Assembly: GCF_937616625.2 (NCBI RefSeq)
Contig: NC_065574.1
Span: 2,356,001 to 2,420,000 of the forward strand
Reading direction: 5' to 3'
From: Mercurialis annua
Taxonomy: Eukaryota; Streptophyta; Magnoliopsida; Malpighiales; Euphorbiaceae
Length of the DNA stretch: 64,000 nt
Shown here piece after piece: positions 1-12,803 of this stretch. The translations under genes were made by a program, and so were the position numbers. The first letter of the stretch is position 1. Every line of letters starts with the position of its first letter. The notes beneath the pieces are model-generated. The model did no database searches, had not been told where the DNA came from, and saw nothing but the letters and a program-made list of their open reading frames with translations.

Positions 1-245
1 TGTTAGGTCTGTCGCTTAGTTGAGTGAAGAGTCTGTCCTTTTTTATTTGTTTACTGTTTCTCTAATGTATGTCAGTTTAAGGCGTTGAAATGGATAAGAT
101 TTAATTCGATTTCATCTATGATTACTAGAGGATTTGATGTTTCTGGCAAGGGTGAATAGCATGTAATGGAGTTTGTGAATTGTTTCCCGCGATGATAAGT
201 TAATCAGATTTATTGATGCCTTTTATGTGTTTGATTCGTATACAG
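1..245 (+). other. Intron of the MTV1-like gene
   Basis: T-rich, non-coding sequence ending in TATACAG at 239-245, just before the first visible exon. It is read as the intron separating the ENTH exons upstream from those in the window. Confidence 0.65.
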
Positions 246-3200
246 GCTCTGAGGTTGATAAAGTATGCAGTGGGAAAGTCCGGTGTAGAGTTCAGGAGGG
301 AAATGCAAAGACATTCTACTGCAGTACGGCAGTTATTTCATTATAGAGGTCAGGCGGATCCTTTGAAGGGTGATGCTCTTAATAAGGCTGTGAGGGACAC
401 AGCCCATGAGACTATCTCTGCTATTTTCTCGGAGGAGAATAAGGCAGCCCCTGCAGATGATCTTAACAAAAGGATACAAGGATTTGGTAATACAAATTAT
501 GAAATGCCGACAGAGGATAGGAAATCGTTTCTTAGTGAGGTAGTTGGTATTGGAAGTGCTTCTATTAAGCAGGGCATTAGTAGCTTTACGCAAGGCCATT
601 CACTAAAGAAGAATGACAATGGAGGCTACAAGGGTCCTACTCTTCGAAGGTCCTTGACCATAGAAAATGACAACTCAGATAGATATGAACCAGTTCAGTT
701 ACATAATGAAACTCAGGGTACTTATGGAGTTCCAAAGAGTGGGACTACTAGTGGACCTTGGGGCCAGGAAACTAGGGTATTGAGTGCAGGGACGAAAAAT
801 GAGGAGTCTAATTCAAGTTACACGCAGAGTAAGACTCGTGAGGAGAGATTGTTGGAGACTATTGTAACACCTGGCGGTGTACGTCTGCAACCCACCCGTG
901 ACGCTATTCAAGTTTTTCTAGCAGAAGCAGTAAAGCTAGATGCATTGGTCTTGAGTCGAGCCCTTGAATCTAAGCTCCAATCTCCTATGTGGCAGGCATG
1001 ATCTTTATGCTTTCTTGTAATGAATACTTTTATTATCTCAAATTTATACCCTCCATTGCAAAAAGGACATTCTGCAGAGCATTTCATATTAGTTATGAGT
1101 TTTATTGATGTCATATTGCTGGATATTTTGGTACAGTGTTTTATCACAATATATATTATGGGGAAAAAGAGAGAAATTTAGGTTCTAAGTTCTTATGCTT
1201 ATGGAGTGGATTTATTTTTAATGTGTTTCTGGTGGTTATTGTTTTCAGGTTCGTGTCAAAGCTCTGTGTGTGCTTGAGTCTATCCTGAGGAAAAAGGATG
1301 ATGATCATTTTGCAATTATTGCTTCATATTTCATTGAAAATAACAATACTGTAATTAAATGCTCTGAGTCTCCTCAATCTTCTCTCAGAGAAAAATCTAT
1401 GAAGGTATGCACTTTGTCATTAGGTTCTGCTTTTCCTTTGCTTATTTCTTTGCCCCTTCTTTCCCCACAGGGAAAAATTAGGGGAAACTGTGATTATTCA
1501 TAGATTTGATAAAATATTATCATGACACAGGTTCCATTAGATGCTAGGTTTTCATTCTAACTTTTGTAGAGAAGTAAGATATTTGATTGCTAAACATTAG
1601 ATCATGGAAGAGCAATTGCTGCCTTGAAATTGTAATTTTTAGCCTCTTACAATTATTTTTTTAGATCACAATGGTGCTTCTTTTTTAGAAGAACATCTTA
1701 CTGATCTTTTGTTACTTCATAGTTCTTATGGTATTTTACTATTGGTTAATAATCCTTTTAGATTTCATTTCAATCATTGGATATGAAATATCTGATGATT
1801 TTTTTTGTTCTGGTGATTTTCTTTTCTGCTTTGCTCCTCCGCAAATCATTAATTTTATTGTAGGCCGAGTATGATCTTATATATTGGAGAATCTGAAATG
1901 CTGATGTTAGATCACATAGGGGCAAGATATATGCAATGGCTTAGTATGTGTTTCCTTTGATGAACAGGTGTTGAGTCTCTTAGGTGGCGAACAGGCAGGG
2001 GGCTTGACTAGCAAGTCAGTAAAGGCTGAGACGCCTCCCGTGCAGATGCCTGACTTAATAGACACTGGAGATGCAAATGATTTTTTCGGAACAGATGATC
2101 CTACAATGAGGCCAAGTGACCAGGCAGGAAATCTGACGGCACCTACAACGAGTCCGTTAATAGATGATCTATTTGGAGATGGTTATGGTCCTGGTGTAAG
2201 CTCGAGCGAGCAGAAAAGTGAGGATGATCCATTTGCAGACGTCTCATTTCACCCCAGCGAGAGTAAAGAACATCGAGATGATCTCTTTTCTGGGATGACT
2301 TTTGATGGTAAACAGGATACAAGTGATAATCATCTGTCAACAATAAAAAATGCACAAGAGCCGTTTGATATTTTTGGGTCAATTTCCGAACTTCCATTGG
2401 AGCAAGAAAATCATAAAACAGATGTTAATAATTTAATGGCTGGAATGTCCATAAATGAAAATGTCCTAAAGGAAAAGCTCCCGGAAATTGCTTCTGGGGT
2501 TCTTCCAGAAAATATCTTTTCAGTGCCGACTAATCTTTCTGGACATCAGCTACCTAATGATGCTTTAACTAGCATACTTGGTTCACAAGTGTCTGGGATG
2601 AATGTGAATCCAGTGTTTCCTTCTGGTAGTATGCCATACAATGTACCTCCGGGCCTTATGTTAAACCCAGCTTTTCATACTCAGCCAATAAATTACGGTG
2701 CCATGGGGAATTTTCTTGCTCAACAGCAATTTCTGGCTACAATGTCCAACTTTCAACATTTAAGTACCCTCAATGCGCAAAACTCTGGAGTTGGTCATGC
2801 TGTTGGCACTAATGGAGGTGAATATTCGTCGGCTCTTCCTGATATTTTCCAACCAAGTTATCCAAATCAAGCTCCTGCTTCTACTGTGAACAATTCTAAG
2901 AAAGAAGATACCCGTGCATTTGATTTTATCTCGGTAAGTTCTGAGTTCCTGCAATATTCGGTGACTTTTGTTATATATATATATATATGAAAGTTTTGCT
3001 TCTCATATAAGACTATTATGCTCGCCATCCTTTTGTTGGATAACGTATTGATAGATCCAGTACAAAAGTTGAATGGGTAGGGAGTTGTATTGGATCTTGA
3101 TATCAAATTATGTAGGTTGACAAACACTGGATGGTGGGATCCATGATTAGTAAATTACACTCGCCCTGGTGTGTAGCTAAAGAATATATGTCCTAGTGAT

Positions 3201-3703
3201 GCAAAATAGGAGCATAAATTATTGAGGGCACCTGTGGTTTTGGTTTTAGTATTTGCTTTAGGAATTTGGTGGTCCACAATTGTATGTTATGTTGCAAGGG
3301 AACTTGTCGAGTTCCACATTTCAGCATTTCGTTTCCATTTTCAAAAATTCTTTGAAAACCTTATATTTTTATATTTACAATCTACTTCTATAAAATAACT
3401 GTTTTGCTGTGTCCCTTTCACCATTTCACCGTTTCCATTCTATTCAAAGAGAACTACAAAATTAATTCTGGTGATGCAATTGTTGAGAAACCTGTTGTCA
3501 TCAGTTGTCTTTTCTTCTATCATCTTTTGATGAACAAGCCTCAAATGTTTGTTTTACCATTTTAAATATATGTTTAATCTTGCATGATGTATATGTTATT
3601 CTGAACAAGATGAATAATATCATATTGTTATACAGTACTAAGTATCCTGTCTGTGTTGTAGGATCATGTTGCAGCAGCCCGTGATTTAAAACGGGTGGTT
3701 TAA
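246..3703 (+). CDS. MTV1: MTV1/tepsin-like ENTH-VHS trafficking adaptor (3' part; begins before the window)
   Basis: Exons 246-995, 1249-1404, 1968-2933 and 3662-3703 (stop TAA) join in phase 0 into 637 residues; the N-terminal ENTH exons lie left of the window. Seen: the end of an ENTH domain (HYRGQADPLKGDALNK), then a second helical VHS-like domain (about 840-1400, with MWQ/VRVKALCVLESILRKK across intron 1), then a long acidic, Asn/Ser-rich tail with adaptor-type motifs (LIDDLF, DDPF, DIFG, and LFSGM at about 2283-2300). Known of the family: plant MTV1 and animal tepsin are clathrin/AP-4-associated coat proteins of the trans-Golgi network; MTV1 acts in transport to the vacuole. LFSGM resembles the tepsin motif that binds the AP-4 beta ear (inference). 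Intron 1 has a GC donor (CAG|GCATGA at 996). The last exon is only 13 codons and is the least certain part. Confidence 0.85.
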
Positions 3704-4067
3704 GTCCGAGCTTGTAGAGCTCAACCATGACAGGGCGAATATAGCAGAACAGGTAAAACATTTTTGGCCAATAATGAGCTGTTGGTACCATGGCGTGCTT
3801 CCAAGAAAATAGGATTACGAATGATGGTGTGGGGATATCCCGGAACTAGATATCTATACTTCAGAAAGAGAGATGTTATGGCTTTCAGTGTTTCTATTCA
3901 GTCAATTGTATCTTCTTTTGCAATGGATTTGTGAAGCATTTGGTGTTTTTCTTTTTCTTTTTTCAGGTTGGTTTTGTATTTCCCCACTCTCACAACAATG
4001 CTACTGGTACATGTATTTGAACATATTTAATAATAAGGCAGTGTTGTTTCTCTAAACTTGTCTATAG

Positions 4068-4420
4068 TGTTGAGTCAACCCGTGACTCGAAAAATACTTA
4101 AAATTGGCTCAATGTTAATCCAGTCAATCGCTGAGATGAGTTTAAGCATCAGAATACTCAACAAGTTTGTGAGGCTAATCGTGTTCGGATTAATTCTTTT
4201 TTATCCTTTATAATTATATATATTCACAATGCTATCATTAGTTTTATATTAAGATTTAATTTAAAATTTATATATAGACAATTGTGTTGATTTTGAGCAT
4301 TTCAATCAAGTTTGAGTTGAGTTTCCAACTTTGAATGTTACAGTCGAGTGAGCTCGATTGCATCTCAGTTCAACTTGATTACATTTCAATTTTAGAATCG
4401 AGTTAATTTCGTCTCTATTT
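4068..4420. repeat. Dispersed repeat rich in GAGTCGAG/CTCGA motifs, copy 1
   Basis: AT-rich middle flanked by segments with repeated CTCGAAA, GAGTTGAGT and CGAGTGAGCTCG words. The layout (motif-rich flank, 'taccctttataattatatat' core, motif-rich flank) matches a second copy at about 11757-12175 inside a COX19 intron. No target duplication was found. It lies between the convergent ends of the MTV1-like gene and the next gene. Confidence 0.5.
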
Positions 4421-4643
4421 CGTTGACAATCAGAAACAAACATGGAAAAACAGGTAGTAGTTTGGAACAGAAAAGGATTCCTAATATAACCGGTTGAGTA
4501 TGGAAATAATTTACTTCATCATCTTTGCGGTTATTAATGGACGCCTAACTATACAATGAAATATGTCATGCTTGTGTATGATTCAGTATCATGTATTAAC
4601 AGACTCTGCATTTACAATTATGAACTGTAGCCGAACATAAAAT

Positions 4644-7600
4644 TTATTGAACAGGATCTGCAGATTGATCTTTGCTGTCGATCTTAGGTGACGGATCTTG
4701 AAGGTTACTCCACGGTCGAACTTTCATGTTCTTAGTTCTGTTCAGTTGCTTCACCATATCAAGCCGCTCATAAGAGTACGGAGAAGGTATCTAATCACAG
4801 GCCATGCATACAAGAATCAGAAGATTGTTAAAAGTTACCATTTACCACAAAAGAGAAACAATTGAACAAAATGTTACCAAGTTTGGCATGTACTTCTTTA
4901 TGCCTGCTAGCATGGCTGCATGGCCGACAGCCGAGACCTGCATGTAGGAAAAAAAAGAAGCTTAAATTGCACGAAAACTTCTCGAATTATACGTTTCAGT
5001 GATTCATTTCATTTTCAGAAATGCCTCCGAACTCCAAAACTCTATATCATTTTCCATTCGGCAATTTATATCTTCGTGCTATCAACACACTAACATTAAT
5101 GACTAGGGCTTACAGGAAGTAACATTAAAATTGTAATTGGGATCAGTGTAGCGATGTCGTTAAATGTTCGCTTCAATTTCTTTCGTTCCCTCCTCGAACT
5201 TTTGTGACCACGCAATTGCTTCACGAGTAATTCCATAGTATCCATGATGTCTACAAACAGCAATTGGGTTCCCATCCATATATCCTTTAAAATTAGTTCA
5301 GTTAGAAATCTAGCATCTGAAATTTATTTGAGATCTACTCATTGACAACAAAAAAAATTCATTTGGCTTACAGCACTTGTAGATACTAATTTGACACCAT
5401 ATCTCCTAAGTAAACTCTTATGCACAGAACTTGATTTGGTTGTAAATTCTGTCACAGCAGAGCTATCAGTCTGCTCCTACAAGGCATAGAAAACAGTTAT
5501 GACCAAAAGAATTGCATAGATATGCCGCCTAGTAGATATATACGCGAATGTGTTGCACAAAAACTTATAGTTTTATGTTTCGGTTTTACATTTTCGTTCT
5601 CAGAAATGCTTCGGAAACTCAAAAACTTTATATTTATGGCCTATTCTTGTGAAAGCTATTGTTTCACCATTTCCTATTTCAGGGTTTCTCGTTTCAGCTT
5701 TTCCGTTTCTGTGCAACATAGAATCCATCGGCGTATCCTTCGGAACCAACATAATGTGGCAAAAAGGCTGTTACCAGCCAGCCGTACCTTTCTTGGCTCG
5801 ATGCCTTCTTGAGATTTAGCTTTTAAGCACCCCTTTAGCATCAGCTCTCGTGGCTTCGCTTGTGTTAACAATGCCACTGAAAATTTGTTTGCCTCCCTTA
5901 TATCAATAAATTGAGTGTGATCGGAGGAACCTGCCTCCCCAATCTTTCGTAATTCACTGCAAATAATTCTTACACATTCCATCTCCACTTGCAATTGTTA
6001 ACAATATATCATCGAAAATAGAAAGCATACCAGGATCTATCATAAACTGCACGGTAGTCCTCGAGACACTCAGTTAATAAGCTTTGGCTGAAAAAATGAA
6101 CATACCAGCATTAAATCAATTAGCAAGAATAGCAAAAATAAAAAACTGACATTAAGATGTTTCAACCTCCGGAGCAAGAATTGAAGTGATTCTGCATCTA
6201 ACGGATGTAGAGATGAACGGCTGAAGTGAGCAAAGCCAGAGAAAACGTCGTAGCAAACAGTAAAAACCGTAGATAGGATAATTTCTTTCTCTGCTTGAGT
6301 TGCATGCTGCTTTGACCGTTTTCTCCTTCCCCTCTTGTTAGAATACGACCCTTTCTTTTCTCGATTGTTCATTGGACTGCATGTAGCGTAAAAATCAATC
6401 CATCCAATTTCTTCGGTTACTACCTACAAATATAAGTTCTATAAGATTAAAATACTTCATATAATGTACTTTCTAAAAAATTACTACAAATATTTACCTC
6501 CATGAAACATTCATATGCTGATACAGAAGCAAGTTCAGGGTAAATAAAAAGGATGCCACACTCCAAGTAACTGCAGACAAACAGCATTCGACGTATTACA
6601 GAAATTTCCAAGGAATAAAAGAATAGATACTGAATATTCATTGTCCAATTCATGAAGTTACTTGAGGAAGTCTTTAACTAGTTCGTCAAGATCCTTAACA
6701 CTCATTCTTGACAAGAACAATCGAGTCTTCCTTCCCAGATATGCAAAAAGCCCAAGAGTAGCCAAACTGTCTGCCTGAACCTGTTAAAAGTTGACATAAT
6801 TTTATCTCGTCGTCACTGGATTCACATCAAGTTTTAATAGATCAAACATAGTAACATGAAACGAAATGTAGTCAAACATTAAAAATGCCGAGCCCTCTGA
6901 AAGTTTCTGGCTTTAGTTACATACAAAGAAATTACTGTCTGAAAAGACAAAAAGTTCCTGCTTCTGAATGATTTTTCTGTCTTGCAAATAAAAAAATAAT
7001 ATGAATACATGAAAAGTAATATAATATTGCTGTATATAAAAATCTTAAGTACAGTTTGAGAGTTTGATGAACCATAGAATTCACCTTTTCAAGAGATTCG
7101 TGTGTGCCTTTAACAACGATTTCTTTAGAGAATGCTACTGAGAGTTTTTGCTGAGCTAACCCGATCCAGAACTCCAGGTCTTCAATTTTGTTGCAAGGCA
7201 GAACTTTTGCTCCAAAATGCGACAAGAAGTTGAGTTCAAACCCCGCGTCAATTGCCAAGTGGTGCAGTTTATCCACTTCAACAAGACTATGTGAAAGATC
7301 CATCAGCACTACTAATACATCATCTATTGACAACACAAACTTAGGACAGGACGTTCTTCCGGAACCCAGTTTCCCAACAGCGGCGCAGCAGCTTATCGCT
7401 ACAACTATTCCTGCAACACCACTGAATACATATATCTGTGCACTAAATTTACAAAGCAATAGATAAATGTCAACTACATTAAGCTAATATAAGAGAATTC
7501 TTTAAACAAACCTTCCAGCGTATTCCATGGACCATTTCTTCAGCAACGGAACGAAAAAACCTGCTATACGAGGTAATTCCACAACTCTAAACCATTGTAC

Positions 7601-9279
7601 CAGGTTTTCATGCTTCATTTTTAACTGTCCTTCAATGTACTCCTCCACCAAGTTTATTGTTGGGGTCAAGCTATCGTAAATGAACGAGCAAAAGCATTAG
7701 ATTGAGATACTACCTATAAAAACAAGTGGCTGCAGTAAGATTCAGAAATGTCATATATGATAGTGAGTCCAGAGGTAAAAACTGCTCTTTGTCCAGGCTT
7801 AAAGCTGGAATTCTATTTTGGTCAAAATATTTAAATATCTTTTTATTAAACATCATTTTCTGTAATTTATTTAGTTGAAGTAGAATTATATGATCGCAAA
7901 ACATATATTTATCACTCACATTTCTTTTACCGGTGATGCATTGTTGTGTCGATCAAGAGAAAGCAAACTCTCTACTTCAATTGCCGTTTTCAACAAAGCA
8001 TAAACAGCAACCTGAACAGCGATAATAGTCAATGATTCTTGTTCCAAATTTTCCACCTCGACTCAATTAAATTATCTCTGATAGTTTTTAAAGGCAAAGA
8101 ATAAAACATGAGCAGAAATATGGAATGTGCATTATACAGAACATCAGTCATAACTAGTTGAATTCTAAAATTAGCACACATTGCAATAGGATCATCCCGA
8201 ACGTCAATTGTGTGAAATAGAAAATGGTAAGAACGCTGTAAAATGATAGTATATGATTACTATTTACCTGATAAGCTATACGTTTATGCCATTCATGGAC
8301 ATCCTTCCCATTCCAAGCCATTGCAAGCTCTGCACCATTCCCGCGCAGTCCAAGTGACTGAACTGCAAGGGAAAAGCTTGCTGCAGCTTCATGCAATACC
8401 CATACAAGACAATTTACACGATTAAACTTTACGTCATTAGTTTCAACATTCGCCACCATAGCACTATCGTCATAGTCTGTTTTCTCTACAGGAGTAGAAG
8501 AAGCTTTAGATGATAATGCTCTCAAAGGAACACATGAAGAAGAGTAACACTCGAATAACAATCCAATTGAATCACTATTGATCTGAAACAGAATTTTTCT
8601 ACATCCCTTCCTGTTTAACTTTAATAAATTGCGCATATCAACCTTTGTCCTTCTGACTTTTGATCCAAAACACTCTCTGTCACATCAAAAGTGCTGAAAT
8701 TTACTGCGCGTACGTCTACAATACAATTTGGATATATAATAAATAGTACAACACAAACATAAATGTCCCCAGTTATGTTCTAATCCCGTCGTACAACATT
8801 ATTAAATTCATAACCATTAAGAAAGAAAAAATGGACAAAATCTAGTATATTTACCCTTTATGATTCATCAATAGAAACTGCATATCCTAAACATGTTGTA
8901 TTTACAATTAATGAATCAAATATCTCTATAACTAATGAAAAAACAAATATTTTTTCTCCGAAAATTCCTGCATAATTTTTGGTCCTTCGAATCGATGCAA
9001 TAAGGCAAGAACATTCCTACCCTACTAATTAATAGGCCCATTTAAATATAAGCTGAATTTATCCTACCCAGAAAAACTTAACCTGAGTAAGTTATTAAAC
9101 AGCTATGATCATATACTAAAGCATTAAATCCTCAATATTTAAGCCATCAACAATAATTTAAACCAAAAGAAGATCAAGAACACACAAGTTAAGATCCTAA
9201 GTTCAGAATAAAGATCAAGAAGACAAGTGTCTTACGATTGAAATGGCTTAGGCAGTTGCAGAGAGAATTTGGAAGCCAT
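4644..9279 (-). CDS. Conserved-looking plant protein of unknown function, possibly plastid-targeted (13 exons, 675 aa)
   Basis: Exons in transcription order: 9279-9236, 8676-8268, 8011-7920, 7670-7512, 7421-7085, 6780-6662, 6570-6498, 6423-6167, 6087-6031, 5956-5788, 5476-5372, 4937-4878, 4790-4644. They total 2028 nt, and every phase matches. The start MASKFSLQLPKPFQS, the basic Ser-rich N-terminus and the lack of early acidic residues suggest an organelle transit peptide (inference). The body is largely helical. There is a Gly/Ala-rich hydrophobic stretch (GSGVAGIVVAISCCAAVGKL, exon 5), a basic stretch in exon 8 (KRGRRKRSK) and a Pro/Asp-rich tail ending DPVQ. I see no catalytic motif and do not recognise the family. 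Weakest sites: the exon 8 donor (GAG|GTTGAA) and the exon 2 acceptor. The gene is convergent with the MTV1-like gene. Confidence 0.75.
5160..5285 (-). other. Coding-looking block inside intron 11 of the 13-exon gene
   Basis: About 41 sense codons followed by TAA read on the gene's own strand, beginning GYMDGNPIAVCRHHGYYG. The composition looks like protein (His, Cys, Trp, Gly), unlike the AT-rich intron around it. It does not join in phase to exon 11. It may be an alternative terminal exon or a relic captured from another gene. Not identified. Confidence 0.35.
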
Positions 9280-9994
9280 TAAAGCTGAGATTAAGGAGAA
9301 AATAAGTTATGGATAAAAAAGCTGAGAAGCCATTGAAAGATCTTATGAGAAATATTGTTTTTTCAAGCGTAGTTAACGAGGAAAAGTGAGAGGGAGACAA
9401 CAAGGGAGTTGTTTATCATTTCTTGGTAATGCTTAAATGCATTTTATTGTATTGTATTGTATTGTACTAACTGTGTCTTAGGATTCATCTCCCGCCAGCT
9501 TTCTAGCTTTTTGAAGCTTTTTTGGACTGTTTTATGAAACTGTGGATCAATTTATTCTGAAAATTACTTATTCCTCAGAAATTTTGACATGCTTGAAGGT
9601 CTTCCAAATGAAACCTTAAACTAGAGGAACGTAAGCACGTAAATTTTTCGATAATTCTCAGTAAGCTCGCAGTCGGGTTGCTAAATGTTTGTAACACAGA
9701 TGTCCGCGAAAAAAGGTTTTAGAGAAAGTGTTATCATGCGCAAATCTGTCGAAATAATGAGAATTTGCGGCATACCGTCGTAATTCACAAGGAAATATTT
9801 AAGCATTGGATTAGCGACAGAAACGTAACTAGAATATCTTCAAAATGCATCATTGGTTCGACAAAGTTGGGAAATTAGACGAGCAATTCAAGAAATATTT
9901 GGCATTTAAAGATAAATCCAGAGGTTACAAACTTACAATGCACAAACAAATTTGGTGGTATATCCTGTCAAAAGAATATGAAAGTTCTCACTGT
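9280..9994. other. Intergenic: promoter side of the 13-exon gene, 3' side of COX19
   Basis: AT-rich with no convincing exon. It holds the presumed promoter and 5' UTR of the minus-strand 13-exon gene and the 3' UTR of COX19. A short TATTG repeat (attgtattgtattgtattg) sits near 9446-9465. Confidence 0.5.
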
Positions 9995-12357
9995 TCAGTA
10001 ATTTATTCTCTCATTGTTCTTCTCTTCTAAAGCTCTCTCATTGTTCTTCTCTTCTAAAGCTCTCAAATCCTGTTCCTTTCGGAATCCAAGTTCTGACATG
10101 TCTTGCCTTGCCATCAAGTTTCTGCATAGAACCATAAAAAATTAGGCTAATCGCACAAAAGTATTTGCAATAACAAACATGATGAAAAAACCGATCTCAA
10201 GTGCTACGAGTTTTTGTGTAATAAACTAACAATATTTGACAAATTTTATTTCGTTTACAGTTCTTGACAAATATTTACAGAAGTCTTTTACCCTCCCTCC
10301 AAGACTTACTAAGTTGCTAAATAGCACTATCATTTTTAGCTAAATAGAATGATTGATCTCCTCAAATTTCATTTTACGCCCCGACAACAAACCATCATGA
10401 TGAGTACCCACCCGGTTCATCTTACCACGAAAGGAATTAAATTATCAAATCAATACGAATCTGCAGAATTTCAATCCTGTGCTTAGCATTCTAGCATAGT
10501 GATCGGCTCGAAGAAATAGCATAATTCTCTGAGAGTACTGAAGATCCGCATGAATAGTTAACTAGCTCACTATATGTTTAGTAGTAGACTCATTTTAATA
10601 AACCATACAAGCAGTCTACTGCTTTATGGTTCTCTTTAGCTGTAATGTGAAAACTGTTGTGTAGATTGTACAATACTTAATAACTGTTCCACAAATACCA
10701 TCCAACAGAATATTGAAAATAGCTACTGATGGTTATGTAACTAAAAACTCAACGGTCAAGGTTAACTTCTGGCTTAACTAAACAGTTGCAAATCAATCAC
10801 ATCAAGGTTATTCATAGAGCATATATGCCTGCCGATTTTTCCAACCTGATTTACAGAGACTAAACAGAAGTTGATATTGTTCCATAGAAGATAAACAAGA
10901 ATAATCAGCAGCTAATAGAATCAATGTGATTTGATGAGGTCAATTCAAATCTCCAACCACACATACAAAATGGACACTTTTTTTGTCTAACACAAAAAAT
11001 AAACATTGATTAGACACGATTACTTCAGCTATGTATGTGCTTACTGCTTTGTATTAGCATGAAATCCCACATCATCCACTCACCCCCTCGACATAATCCA
11101 AATATATCAATCCCCATGAAATGTACCCAGAATTCCATTTATTGAACAAAAAAACAAAGAAAACAGCTTTAAAACAATTTAAAGTTACATAAAAAGAATA
11201 AACATCAACTATATAGATACTAATAAATAGACAAACTTACTTTTCCATGCGACATTCCAGGTACTTTTTGGAGAAAAGTCGACATTTTTCAGATAGATGA
11301 CCAGAAGTTTTGAGACAATTCAGGTAATCTTTCTTATCCTGTAACCAAACCAATATAGGAACTAAGAGAACCTAAACAAATAAGAACTTGAACATAAACA
11401 ATGATAACAACAAGAAGATCAATGTTTCATACTTGTCCATATCATTAGTAAGCTTATGCTAAGGGAAACAAGTTTACGATGCCTTCGAAGAAACATTACC
11501 AAGTCACATTCATGCATATGATCCAAAGGAAAGACTCCTTTTTCTGGAGGTGCAGGTCTCAGTCCTCTATTTCCACCAAATGCACCACCTGCCAAACATT
11601 GCTAATCTCATAAGAAAATATCCAAGAAATATTTCATGTGATAAAAAAAGAATCAATTTTCCACAATTTCTTACCAGAGTTAACCAAAACTTAAGACTCA
11701 GAAGAGTTTCAAACATATAGACCATAGTATAAGAGATTGATTGGGCATAGAATAGAGGTGTAACCGAGTAGAGCCAACTCGCGAGCTACTCAGGATCGAT
11801 CCAAAAAATACTCAAAACCAACTCGATCCATATCGAGTCCAGCTCGAGTTCGAGCTACTCGAGTTAATTATTGAGTCGAGTTTCAAGCTCCAGAATACTT
11901 GATTCGATGAGCTTACAACCCTATTCGAGCTAGAGTTAATTTACCTTTTTACCCTTTATATTTATATGTATTTACAATAATGCTTTATATTTTATATTAA
12001 TTTTTAATTTTTAAATATTTATATAGATAATCGAGTCGAGCTCGAATCTCAATTATTCTACCGACTTCGAGCTCGAGCTCCTAAAATGAAACTTAATCAA
12101 ATTCGAGTGGAGCTTCAAATATTAGAGTCGAGTCGAGCTCAAGCTTGGCAGTGTTTCGACTCGACTCGATTACTCAACTAACACAATCTTAAAATAACTA
12201 TCTCACTGTAATCATAATTATTGCAAATGATTACTTTTCAAGAACCCTAATTTTTATTTCAATAACACAGCCAACAAACAATAGCAAACATGGCATAATC
12301 AAAATAAACAAAAACTAATTAAAGCAACAAAAAGATGACAACTTTACCAGCACTCAT
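9995..12357 (-). CDS. COX19: COX19, twin CX9C cytochrome c oxidase assembly protein
   Basis: Four exons: 12357-12348 (10 nt, MSA+G), 11588-11500, 11338-11241 and 10121-9995, giving 107 aa with all phases matching. Seen: GGAFGGNRGLRP, then C31-X9-C41 and C52-X9-C62, the twin CX9C coiled-coil-helix-coiled-coil-helix fold, and RQDMSELGF after it. Known of the family: a small soluble protein of the mitochondrial intermembrane space (and cytosol) that helps deliver copper for assembly of cytochrome c oxidase; the cysteines form two disulfides. Odd: the C-terminus holds a tandem duplication of RALEEKNNE, caused by a 27-bp direct repeat at 10009-10062. Intron 1 contains a dispersed repeat (about 11757-12175). 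The 10-nt first exon is supported by phase and by family similarity. Confidence 0.92.
10009..10062. repeat. 27-bp tandem duplication in the COX19 last exon
   Basis: Two exact 27-bp units (10009-10035 and 10036-10062, starting TCTCATTGTTCT). They keep the frame and add nine residues to the COX19 C-terminus. Confidence 0.93.
11757..12175. repeat. Dispersed repeat rich in GAGCTCGAG motifs, copy 2 (COX19 intron 1)
   Basis: Begins GGTGTAACCGAGTAGAGCC and ends near GACTCGATTACTCA. It is dense in CGAGCTCGAG/GTCGAG words with an AT-rich centre, and its layout resembles 4068-4420. Its ends are imperfectly inverted (GGTGTAACCGAG versus TGAGTAATCGAG). It is probably a degenerate MITE; no clear target duplication. 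Confidence 0.5.
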
Positions 12358-12794
12358 TTGGAAAAAGAAAAATCCGATGCTTTGAGCTCTGTATTTTGTT
12401 TTGCAATGGTGATCCGTTTACTGTTAGGTTGCAAGTCCTAATAAGTCGGGTCGGGTATTTTGTGAATAGTAAATCGACACAATTGAGGACCTAGATGTTA
12501 CAAAACTTTGGCAAATCAGCTAAACGAGAATTTAACTGTATGTAAGGGTAAAAATGGTAAAACAGTAATTCTTTGAGCCGGTTTCTTAACTCGTCGCCGG
12601 AAAATGTTACTGTTACTGTTGTCGACGGGAGACGGGAAAAGGGTAGTCGGTGTTGATGATTGGTTTGGAAGAAGAGGATGGGAAGTTTAACCTCCACGAC
12701 GTAAACGATGTCGTTTTAGTTCATTATAAACGAAGTCGTTTGATGTGAAGCCTACGTGTAACGTACGTGGCAAAGAACTACAGCTTCAATATTA
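12358..12794. other. Upstream region of COX19
   Basis: Presumed 5' UTR and promoter of COX19. A 68-codon minus-strand open frame at 12491-12697 has no recognisable protein feature and is not called. The stretch ACGACGTAAACGATGTCG (about 12696-12713) is locally GC-richer than its surroundings. Confidence 0.35.
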
Positions 12795-12803
12795 ATTTTC
12801 AAA

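Noticed and set aside
12491..12697. 68-codon frame upstream of COX19
   Set aside because: No recognisable motif; more likely promoter or leader of COX19.
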